A DNA stretch of 14,388 nt. Source: Butyricicoccus sp. GTDB lineage: Bacteria; Bacillota; Clostridia; Oscillospirales; Butyricicoccaceae. The stretch covers positions 1 through 14,388 of the forward strand of contig JAHHRJ010000045.1 in the NCBI GenBank assembly GCA_020025885.1, in the 5' to 3' direction. The position numbers and the translations under genes were made by a program. Shown here in pieces: positions 1 through 6,396 of the stretch (positions are counted from its first letter, which is position 1; the number at the start of each line of letters is the position of its first letter). The notes under the pieces were generated by a model. The model did no database searches. It saw nothing but the letters and a program-made list of their open reading frames with translations, and had not been told where the DNA came from.

Positions 1-3
1 TCT

Positions 4-22
4 AGGGGGACTGGGTTCCCCT
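4..22. repeat. Short GC-rich inverted repeat at window edge
   Basis: AGGGG at 4-8 pairs with CCCCT at 18-22, and two further weaker pairs narrow the loop to about five bases. It is the third hairpin in a row downstream of the CBS gene. There is no U-tract, and its context beyond position 1 cannot be seen. Function unknown; it could be part of a larger structure cut by the window. Confidence 0.35.
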
Positions 23-26
23 GGAA

Positions 27-52
27 AGGCTGTCAAAGTTCTTTGACAGCCT
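27..52. repeat. Perfect 12-bp palindromic hairpin
   Basis: Bases 27-38 (AGGCTGTCAAAG) are perfectly complementary to 41-52, separated by two bases. In RNA the stem would be about 10-11 bp with a small loop. On the minus strand the hairpin is followed only by TTTCC, so it is at best a weak terminator. It lies directly behind the stronger terminator at 55-85 and may be a back-up terminator or a dispersed palindromic element. One copy is visible, so repeat status cannot be judged here. Confidence 0.6.
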
Positions 53-54
53 CT

Positions 55-85
55 AAAAATACCAGTGTCAAACACTGGTATTTTT
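55..85. terminator. Bidirectional terminator overlapping the CBS gene stop
   Basis: A perfect 13-bp inverted repeat pairs 55-67 with 73-85 around the five-base loop 68-72. It has A-rich and T-rich outer arms on both strands, so it could terminate transcription in either direction. On the minus strand its 5' arm encodes the last residues of the CBS protein, and the TGA stop (68-70) lies in the loop. Terminating ribosomes would therefore cover the hairpin. Confidence 0.8.
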
Positions 86-502
86 GATTTTATTTTTATC
101 GTTTAAAAGTTCTTTGCAATATTCAAAAATCTTTTTTCTTGTTACAATGCCAATGAACATATTGCGGTCATCGATCACAGGTACAAAATTCTGATTCGAT
201 GCGCGCGACAGCAAATCCAAAACCTGTGCATTTGCAGCAACCGCCTTGTTGTCACAGCGGCGCGGCAGATCACACATTTGCAGAGAAGCTGTCTTTTTCT
301 TGCCAATGATCTCGCCGCAGGTACACATCATCCAAAGAAAATCACCCTCTGTTACCGTACCGATGTACTCACCGTCGCGTGAGATCAGCGGAATCGCATG
401 ATAGCCGCTCTCGTGCAATTTATCCAGACCCTCTTTCAGCCCCATGTCCTCATACAAATAGCACACTTCGCTTTTGTGGGTCAGGAAAAACATAATATTC
501 AT
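68..502 (-). CDS. CBS-domain-pair protein
   Basis: A 144-residue soluble protein made almost only of two CBS repeats, at about residues 8-60 and 85-135. Each has the typical pattern of a hydrophobic strand followed by G-x-(V/I)-T: YIGTVTEGD near 47-54 and FIGIVTRKK near 117-124. Stand-alone CBS pairs usually bind adenosine nucleotides and act as energy or second-messenger sensors; the ligand here cannot be told. The ATG at 502 has AAGGA nine bases upstream and a good promoter at 552-580, so the gene is probably monocistronic. Cysteines at 14, 60, 62, 77 and 83 are fairly numerous for a small cytosolic protein, but no metal motif is evident. The C-terminal codons lie inside the terminator hairpin. 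The family call is firm; the role is unknown. Confidence 0.85.
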   Translation of the reverse strand: MNIMFFLTHKSEVCYLYEDMGLKEGLDKLHESGYHAIPLISRDGEYIGTVTEGDFLWMMCTCGEIIGKKKTASLQMCDLPRRCDNKAVAANAQVLDLLSRASNQNFVPVIDDRNMFIGIVTRKKIFEYCKELLNDKNKIKNTSV

Positions 503-551
503 GAAAACACATCCTTAAATCATCACAATCAAATTCTTTTGTGTTTCTTTT

Positions 552-580
552 ATTCTAACAAAACTAGGAGATGTATTCAA
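552..580 (-). promoter_or_regulatory. Sigma-A-type promoter of the CBS gene
   Basis: On the minus strand, a -35 box TTGAAT (580-575) is followed by a 17-bp spacer and a -10 box TAGAAT (557-552). This predicts a start near 545 and a leader of roughly 40 nt, ending in AAGGA before the ATG at 502. Confidence 0.7.
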
Positions 581-585
581 GGATT

Positions 586-623
586 CCCAAAACAATTTGC
601 ACAATGTTTACAATTATTCTGGG
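586..623 (-). terminator. Hairpin downstream of the bifunctional metF gene
   Basis: Bases 586-597 and 612-623 form a 12-bp stem with two G-U pairs around a 14-base loop. It begins five bases after the stop codon of the homocysteine methyltransferase/MTHFR gene. There is no U-tract after the 3' arm, so it may be a weak terminator or a 3' stabilising structure for the methionine operon transcript. The CBS -35 box starts six bases beyond it. Confidence 0.4.
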
Positions 624-628
624 TCATT

Positions 629-2407
629 TCATAGCATTTCTTGCTGCAATTTCTGCAAAATTCTGGTTATCAGAGAGACGCGCTGGAACGGTGTAATAAA
701 GTACCAGCCGGAAGTATACGGAACCATTTTTTTCGCCAGCTGCACAGAAAGTTCGATTGCCAGTTCCTCTGCTTCTTCGCGGTTCAATCCCTCATAGCGG
801 TCGATCACAGACTGCGAAATTTCGATACCTGCAATCTCATTGCTCATAAACAATGCGTTGCGATGGCTCACCACAGGGATCACGCCGCCCAATAGATCGC
901 CCTTTAATTCTTCATGTGCCTGCATCAGATTTTCGAACGCACGTGTAGTGAAGATCGGCTGTGTCAAAAAGCCCACAACGCCTTGTTCTTCTTTGCGCTT
1001 GGCTTTTTGCAGCTCTGCGGCAAAGTTTGGCGCATTGACATTGAGTGCACCATACACCCGAAATGGTGCTGTGATCCCTTGCTCGCCTAAGCTGCGAATA
1101 TATCCTGCAAGCACGGCTGAGTTAAACGAGAACACACCCTTTACCTCATCACGCTCAGCAGATGGAATGGGGTCACCGGTAACTGTTAAGACATTGTGTA
1201 CCCCTTCTGCGGACAATCCAAGCAGCAACGCCTTTGTCGCATTGATGTTCCGATCGCGGCAGGTCATATGAGGAATGGGATCAATCCCCAGTTCTCGGTG
1301 CAGCTTTGCCGCGAGCATAGAGCTATCCACACAAGCACGTGCCACAGGGCAATCTGCAACCGTGATGGCATCCACACCTACCGCCTGCAAAGTCCGTGCA
1401 CCTGCCATAAACTGATCCAAATGCGCATCGATCGGCGGATCTAACTCTACTGCAATGATCCGTTTGCCCCTACGCAGCTTATTTGCAATCCGGTTCTGTA
1501 CATTGCGCGGCACTGGTGTACTACGCACCACTGCTTCCACTGGCTGCAATTCGGCTTCCGGCAGGATCTCTGCGGTGAGGCGAATATGCTCTGGCGTTGT
1601 GCCGCAGCATCCACCAATGATCTTAACACCTGTGGACAAAATTTCTGCCATACGTGCTGCAAAGTAATCTGGACGTGTTTCAAAATATGTCCGTCCATCT
1701 ACGATCGTCGGATATCCTGCATTCGGCATGATGCTGCATAAAATCGGCTCTACTGGTTCACGTGAAATACCAAACAAATCGGCATTGTTTTTGACCTGTG
1801 CCAACAAATGACTGGGACCAGAAATGCAGTTGAATCCTGCCGCATCGATTAAAGGGCACTCCGTCACACGCTGTAACAGCGGGCGGATCGGCAAGCCAGT
1901 TCGCGTAAATCCATCTGGCGAAATGGCAAACGATGCAATGATAAATGCATCTGGGCATCTTGCCTTGATATATGCCGTGAGTCCATAGAGTTCACTATCA
2001 TCTGAGAGTGTCTCAAACAAAAAGTATTTTGCACCCAAATCCAGAAAAATGTCTACAATCTGTTCATATTCTCCATTGGCATCTGCGATCGGACCGATAT
2101 CTGCAAACACAAAAGCGCGATATGGCTCTGCCTCCCGCACAGCGATCTTCCAGCCACGCACGATCACTTCGCGCACCTTATCAAATCCGCAGTCTAATGC
2201 ATGGGTATTTGCCGCAAAGGTATTTGTTTTGATTGCACGCGCACCACAGCTTAGATATGCACGATGTACCTCTGCCACACGCTCGGGTGCGGTGCAGTTT
2301 GCAAACTCACACTTGCCCACCTCATCTTCAAATACACTCTGGAAATATGTGCCCATTGCACCATCAAATAATAGGGTCTTATGCTTTAGATAATCTCTTA
2401 GTTCCAT
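629..2407 (-). CDS. Bifunctional homocysteine S-methyltransferase / 5,10-methylenetetrahydrofolate reductase
   Basis: A 592-residue protein of the Bacillus YitJ type. Residues 1 to about 290 are a zinc-dependent homocysteine methyltransferase barrel: DGAMGT at 15-20, zinc ligand Cys194 in NCISGP, and Cys267-Cys268 in GGCCGT. Residues about 305-592 are a MetF-type flavin reductase. There Glu321 (VELDPP), Asp412 (TVTGDP) and Gln483 (LTQPIF) match the E. coli MetF catalytic Glu, Asp and Gln. It should make methyl-THF; what the first domain methylates with, and whether it needs a partner, is not visible. The ATG at 2407 is five bases after the metH stop, so translation is probably coupled. The reading frame stays open upstream into metH, but residues before this ATG do not resemble the family. 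It is the last gene of the methionine block. Length is close to YitJ (about 612). Confidence 0.9.
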   Translation of the reverse strand: MELRDYLKHKTLLFDGAMGTYFQSVFEDEVGKCEFANCTAPERVAEVHRAYLSCGARAIKTNTFAANTHALDCGFDKVREVIVRGWKIAVREAEPYRAFVFADIGPIADANGEYEQIVDIFLDLGAKYFLFETLSDDSELYGLTAYIKARCPDAFIIASFAISPDGFTRTGLPIRPLLQRVTECPLIDAAGFNCISGPSHLLAQVKNNADLFGISREPVEPILCSIMPNAGYPTIVDGRTYFETRPDYFAARMAEILSTGVKIIGGCCGTTPEHIRLTAEILPEAELQPVEAVVRSTPVPRNVQNRIANKLRRGKRIIAVELDPPIDAHLDQFMAGARTLQAVGVDAITVADCPVARACVDSSMLAAKLHRELGIDPIPHMTCRDRNINATKALLLGLSAEGVHNVLTVTGDPIPSAERDEVKGVFSFNSAVLAGYIRSLGEQGITAPFRVYGALNVNAPNFAAELQKAKRKEEQGVVGFLTQPIFTTRAFENLMQAHEELKGDLLGGVIPVVSHRNALFMSNEIAGIEISQSVIDRYEGLNREEAEELAIELSVQLAKKMVPYTSGWYFITPFQRVSLITRILQKLQQEML

Positions 2408-2412
2408 ATTCT

Positions 2413-4797
2413 TTACCCCAATACTTCCTTGCAAATATCCACTGATTCTCTTGCGTCCCGCGCATAGAAATCTGCACCCATCTTTTTCGCATAGTCTGGC
2501 GTCAGCACCGCACCACCAACCCAGATCTTGCATGGGTGTCCACTTTCACGCAATGCGCGGATGGTTTCTTCCATGCTTGCAAGTGTCGTTGTCATGAGTG
2601 CAGACAAGCCGATGAGGTGTACATCCTCTCGAATCGCCGTCTGTACGACCGCTTCTACGGGTACATCGCGTCCTAGATCAATGACACGATATCCATAGTT
2701 TTCCACGATCGTCTTTACAATGTTCTTTCCGATATCATGGATATCGCCCTTGACGGTTGCCACAATGACTGTACCTTTGCTCACTGTCGCAGAGCCTTTT
2801 TTCGCCATCTCGGTTCGGATAATCTCAAAAGCCTCCTGTGCCGCACCCGCTGAATTGATGAGCTGCGGCAAGAAAATTTCGCCGCGCTCAAAACGATCAC
2901 CAACCACATCGAGCGCAGGGATCAGCAGTTCATTGACAACATCGAGCTCGGCTTTCCCTTGCGCCAAAAGCTGTACTGTAAGCCGCCGCGCCTCGTCTTT
3001 GAGTCCCTTTTCTACGGCACGCGGCAGTGTCGTCTGTTCGCCATTGTTTGTAGGTATCTGCACAGCTGTCTGCGGCGTTTCTTGTGTATAGGCGGCAATA
3101 TACGCTTCTGCGTTGCGGTCACGGTTATAGAGCACATTAAACGCACGAATCGTATCCATAATTGCGGCTGTGTTCGGGTTTACGATTGGCAAATCCAAAC
3201 CGGATGCCATTGCAAGGGTCAAAAAGCTGGTTGTGATTAAGGTGCGGTTGGGCAGACCAAACGAAATATTAGAAACGCCCAATGTGCAGTGCAGTCCCAA
3301 TTGATCGCGCACCATTTCCATTGCACGCAAGGTTTCTACTGCCTTGTCCTGCTCTGCGGAAATGGTCAGCGTCAAGCAGTCAATGAATACGTCCTCTTTG
3401 GGGATTCCATAAGATAGTGCCGCCTGCAAGATACGTTCTGCGATTGCAAAACGTTCCTCCGCAGTTGCCGGAATGCCATTTTGATCCATGGTCAGTCCAA
3501 TGACAGCCGCACCATACTTTTTGACCAGCGGCAGCACACGCGCAAGCACTTCCGGCTCACCATTTACCGAGTTGACGATTGCCTTACCATTTACCACACG
3601 CAAGCCAGCCGCAAGTGCATTGGAGTTGGATGAGTCGATTTGCAGCGGCAAATCGGTCACGGACTGGATCGCCTTGACCACGCGCACCATCATTTCTGGT
3701 TCATCCACGCCGGGCAGACCGACATTGACGTCTAAAATATGTGCCCCTGCGTCTGCCTGCTCTACTGCCTGTGTCAATACATAATCCAAATCACCGTCAC
3801 GAAGTGCCTGCTGAAAACGCTTCTTGCCTGTCGGATTGATTCGCTCGCCAATGACACGCACACCATCTATGACCACCGTTTCGGTTGGTGTACACACAAC
3901 CGTGCGCCGCGTGATCTCTCTCTCCGGCGGCATCTGATTTTTTGTCTGCTCGATCAGCTTTGTGATAAAGTCTGGACGGGTTCCACAGCATCCACCGAGA
4001 TAGCATCCACCCAGCGGCACAAACTTTGCCATATCCGCCGCAAACTGCTCTGGCGTAATGCTATATACGCCTGTTTCCGGATCGGGCAGTCCTGCATTTG
4101 CTTTGACAACTAACGGCAGCGTGGTAAGCTCACTCATTCTTTCCACAATCGGGTATAACTCTTCTGGACCCAGCGAGCAGTTGACACCAAGTGCATCTAC
4201 GCCCAAGCCTTCCAGCACCGCACACATTGCATCCACTGAGCATCCCGTGAAGGTACGGTGGTTTGGCTCAAAGGTCATTGTCACAAATACTGGCTTGTCA
4301 CTGTTTTCCTTCGCCGCCAATACCGCTGCCTTGACCTCATACAGATCGGTCATCGTTTCAAATACAATGAGATCCGCTTCGCACCCTGCCTCTATCACTT
4401 CGCGGAAAATATCATACGCATCTTCAAACGCGAGTGTGCCATACGGCTCTAGAAGCTGCCCAATCGGTCCAATATCCAGTGCCACACGCGGACGCGCCAT
4501 ATTTGGATTGTCTGTACAAAACGCTTCGACTGCACGCTTTGCGCACGCCACGCCAGCCGCAACGACCTCTGCAACATGCAGCCCCTCATGCACAAGCTTT
4601 TCTCGGTTCGCACCAAAGGTGTTCGTATATAAAATTTGTGCCCCTGCATCCAGATATGCGCGATGCACCCCTGTAATGAGCGTGGGGTCAGATAAATTTA
4701 AGCCTTCTGGTGCCTGTCCAGTCTCCAATCCTGCGCTTTGCAGCATGGTTCCCATCGCACCATCTAAATACCACAATTTCGTCTTATTCTCTACCAC
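2413..4797 (-). CDS. metH: Cobalamin-dependent methionine synthase lacking the activation domain
   Basis: A 794-residue protein with three of the four MetH modules. The homocysteine/zinc barrel spans about 1-300, with Cys207 in GVNCS and Cys270-Cys271 in GGCCGT. The methyl-THF (pterin-binding) barrel spans about 305-560, including INPTGKK near 320. The cobalamin cap and Rossmann domain span about 590-794, with GDIHDIGKN at 684-692, where His687 is the expected cobalt ligand. The C-terminal AdoMet-binding reactivation domain of the ~1,200-residue E. coli enzyme is missing; the preceding gene encodes it separately. It transfers the methyl group of methyl-THF via cobalamin to homocysteine. I chose the GTG at 4797 because it leaves a short normal leader before DGAMGT (12-17) and overlaps the upstream gene by 14 bases. 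No ATG lies between there and DGAMGT, and longer versions add residues read from the upstream gene in another frame. The exact start is uncertain. Confidence 0.93.
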   Translation of the reverse strand: MVENKTKLWYLDGAMGTMLQSAGLETGQAPEGLNLSDPTLITGVHRAYLDAGAQILYTNTFGANREKLVHEGLHVAEVVAAGVACAKRAVEAFCTDNPNMARPRVALDIGPIGQLLEPYGTLAFEDAYDIFREVIEAGCEADLIVFETMTDLYEVKAAVLAAKENSDKPVFVTMTFEPNHRTFTGCSVDAMCAVLEGLGVDALGVNCSLGPEELYPIVERMSELTTLPLVVKANAGLPDPETGVYSITPEQFAADMAKFVPLGGCYLGGCCGTRPDFITKLIEQTKNQMPPEREITRRTVVCTPTETVVIDGVRVIGERINPTGKKRFQQALRDGDLDYVLTQAVEQADAGAHILDVNVGLPGVDEPEMMVRVVKAIQSVTDLPLQIDSSNSNALAAGLRVVNGKAIVNSVNGEPEVLARVLPLVKKYGAAVIGLTMDQNGIPATAEERFAIAERILQAALSYGIPKEDVFIDCLTLTISAEQDKAVETLRAMEMVRDQLGLHCTLGVSNISFGLPNRTLITTSFLTLAMASGLDLPIVNPNTAAIMDTIRAFNVLYNRDRNAEAYIAAYTQETPQTAVQIPTNNGEQTTLPRAVEKGLKDEARRLTVQLLAQGKAELDVVNELLIPALDVVGDRFERGEIFLPQLINSAGAAQEAFEIIRTEMAKKGSATVSKGTVIVATVKGDIHDIGKNIVKTIVENYGYRVIDLGRDVPVEAVVQTAIREDVHLIGLSALMTTTLASMEETIRALRESGHPCKIWVGGAVLTPDYAKKMGADFYARDARESVDICKEVLG

Positions 4798-5452
4798 AGG
4801 TTTTTCCAGCCTTTCGAAATGCGCAAGTTTCAAACATTGAGCAATATGCACAGCCGCGGAAACGCTTGGTTTGCGGCTTGTCTGCAATGCCAATGAGTGC
4901 CGTTACCGACTTGCGCGGTGTTAAAATATGCGTGTTGGTCACCGTAAGACCAATCTTGCGCGGTGCGTCCACAGTGTGAATAAACTCATGCTGCAACAGG
5001 ATTGGCAGATCTCCATACCCCGGACTAAAACGGTCAGTCAAATGGATATCTTCTTCCATGGCTGCCGCAATTTCCTGCTCTGCCATATCGCATACCGCTT
5101 CAATCGCCGCAGAGCCACAGCAGTCCAGCACAATCGCGCGGGACATATCACGCACCTGCGCCTGGCGAATGGCAAGTTCCAGTCCATGCCCCAGCGTTGC
5201 CGCAAGGAATATGACCCGCTCGCACTCGGACAACATATTTGGCACATCCTCGCCCACAAAGGCAATATGCGGCACTTCGTTCTTTCGATCTATCGCAAAC
5301 ACGCGATAGGTATAGCGTGGCTCTGCCACACGCAATGTCTCCGCAATGCAGTTGTCAATCAGTACATCGACCTCCTGCGGAATTTTACTGCCCGTCCACC
5401 GCAGATATTGTAGAACTTCTTTTCGGTTAAACCCACTTAGTTTCAGATTCAT
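4784..5452 (-). CDS. Stand-alone methionine synthase activation-domain protein (MetH reactivation)
   Basis: A 222-residue protein matching the AdoMet-binding activation domain of MetH. The signature RFSPGYGDLP (141-150) corresponds to the R-x-x-x-G-Y region of E. coli MetH that contacts AdoMet, and KSVTALIGI (181-189) is also typical. It should reductively remethylate oxidised cob(II)alamin on the separately encoded MetH, using AdoMet and an electron donor. The C-terminus carries four cysteines at 201, 204, 210 and 219 (CAYC, then two more), absent from the E. coli domain. They could bind a metal or an Fe-S cluster, which is inference. The ATG at 5452 has GAGG seven bases upstream. Its 3' end overlaps metH by 14 bases, which fits stoichiometric, coupled translation. 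The family call is firm; the exact electron donor is unknown. Confidence 0.88.
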   Translation of the reverse strand: MNLKLSGFNRKEVLQYLRWTGSKIPQEVDVLIDNCIAETLRVAEPRYTYRVFAIDRKNEVPHIAFVGEDVPNMLSECERVIFLAATLGHGLELAIRQAQVRDMSRAIVLDCCGSAAIEAVCDMAEQEIAAAMEEDIHLTDRFSPGYGDLPILLQHEFIHTVDAPRKIGLTVTNTHILTPRKSVTALIGIADKPQTKRFRGCAYCSMFETCAFRKAGKTCGRE

Positions 5453-5463
5453 CTTGTTTCCTC

Positions 5464-5485
5464 ACACAAAAGGTTCTCTTTGTGT
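5464..5485 (-). repeat. Hairpin in the tatD / activation-protein gap
   Basis: ACACAAA at 5464-5470 pairs perfectly with TTTGTGT at 5479-5485. On the minus strand it ends directly before the GAGG ribosome-binding site of the activation-protein gene and within the 38-base gap after tatD. There is no U-tract. It could be a processing, attenuation or translation-control structure; nothing else supports a specific role. Confidence 0.4.
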
Positions 5486-5490
5486 CTTTC

Positions 5491-6276
5491 TCAATCAATA
5501 CCAAAAAAACGTTTACCGTTTTCCAGTGTAATACGCGCTGCTTCCTCGGGTGTAATGCCCTTGATCTCCGCGATCGTCTCCGCCATACGGTGCACATACA
5601 GCGAGGAATTGCGCTTGCCGCGATATGGTTCAGGTGCCATATAAGGTGCATCGGTTTCGATCATCAGACGATCCATCGGGATGACTTCAATTGCCTCACG
5701 CGCTTTTTTGCTGTTTTTAAAGGTGATAACCCCTGTAAAGGAAAGCATACAACCCAAATCCAGCAACTGCTTTGCAAACTCTGCTGATCCTGAATAACAG
5801 TGGAAAACACATCTGACATCGGGATACTGCTCCACAATCGTCAGGCTGTCCAAATGTGCTTCGCGGTCATGGATAATGACAGGCAGTCCCAGCCGCTTTG
5901 CCATACGCATCTGCATGCGGAATGCTTCCTGCTGACGCTTACGTGCATCTAGATCTTTGCACCAGTAATAATCCAGTCCGATTTCGCCGATCGCCTTGAC
6001 ACGCGGGTCTTTTGCCAGCACCTCAATCTCAGACAGATTGTCCGCAAGCTGTTCATCCGTCAGGTCTTCTATATTTTCGGGATGATATCCAACCGCGGCA
6101 TATACCCATGGATACTGGTTCGCATAGCTGACCGCCTTGCGGCTCGTCTCCAAATCACACCCTGGATTGAGGATCAGCCCAACGCCATTTTCCGGCATAC
6201 TGGAAAGGAGCATATTGCGGTCCTCATCAAAACGTTCATCATCATAATGTGCATGTGTATCAAATACAGTTAACAA
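5491..6276 (-). CDS. tatD: TatD-family metal-dependent hydrolase (DNase)
   Basis: A 261-residue TIM-barrel hydrolase of normal family length. Metal-site residues are all present: His8 and His10 (THAH), Glu98 (GEIGLDYY), His136 (IIHDRE), His159 (FHCYSG) and Asp209 (ETDAPY). TatD proteins are 3'-5' exonucleases acting on DNA, linked to repair and DNA breakdown; the Bacillus homologue is YabD. The start is a TTG at 6276, chosen because AGGAGG (6283-6288) sits six bases upstream and THAH then falls at residue 7. An in-frame ATG at 6375 would add 33 unrelated residues encoded partly by metG's terminator. A possible weak promoter, TTGACC at 6326-6321, has no good -10 box. The metG-tatD order is common in Firmicutes; here the methionine synthase genes follow 38 bases later. 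Confidence 0.92.
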   Translation of the reverse strand: MLTVFDTHAHYDDERFDEDRNMLLSSMPENGVGLILNPGCDLETSRKAVSYANQYPWVYAAVGYHPENIEDLTDEQLADNLSEIEVLAKDPRVKAIGEIGLDYYWCKDLDARKRQQEAFRMQMRMAKRLGLPVIIHDREAHLDSLTIVEQYPDVRCVFHCYSGSAEFAKQLLDLGCMLSFTGVITFKNSKKAREAIEVIPMDRLMIETDAPYMAPEPYRGKRNSSLYVHRMAETIAEIKGITPEEAARITLENGKRFFGID

Positions 6277-6282
6277 TCTTGT

Positions 6283-6288
6283 CCTCCT
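6283..6288 (-). promoter_or_regulatory. Consensus Shine-Dalgarno deciding the tatD TTG start
   Basis: The minus strand reads AGGAGG, then six bases, then TTG at 6276. No ATG lies near this site in the tatD frame, so the site fixes a non-ATG start. Confidence 0.85.
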
Positions 6289-6320
6289 GTCCAAACACCT
6301 ATCAATCATCTTATTCCATG

Positions 6321-6359
6321 GGTCAAGAAAAGGACGCAGGTATTTCCCCCGCGCCCTTT
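6321..6359 (-). terminator. Rho-independent terminator of metG
   Basis: On the minus strand a 12-bp stem (6359-6348 with 6340-6329, two G-U pairs) closes a seven-base loop and is followed by TCTT. It starts 37 bases after the metG stop and lies upstream of the tatD start. It should separate metG from tatD at least partly. Confidence 0.7.
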
Positions 6360-6396
6360 CCAAACGATCCATCATTTCAGCGATTTTACGCCAGCC

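Noticed and set aside
2408..2533. Longer start for the bifunctional methyltransferase/MTHFR, 42 codons upstream
   Set aside because: The extra residues come from the metH coding region in another frame and do not resemble the family; the ATG at 2407 follows the metH stop closely.
4058..4840. 260-codon plus-strand open frame opposite metH
   Set aside because: It mirrors the metH coding frame, has serine- and threonine-rich low-information protein, and no promoter or ribosome site; it is an antisense shadow.
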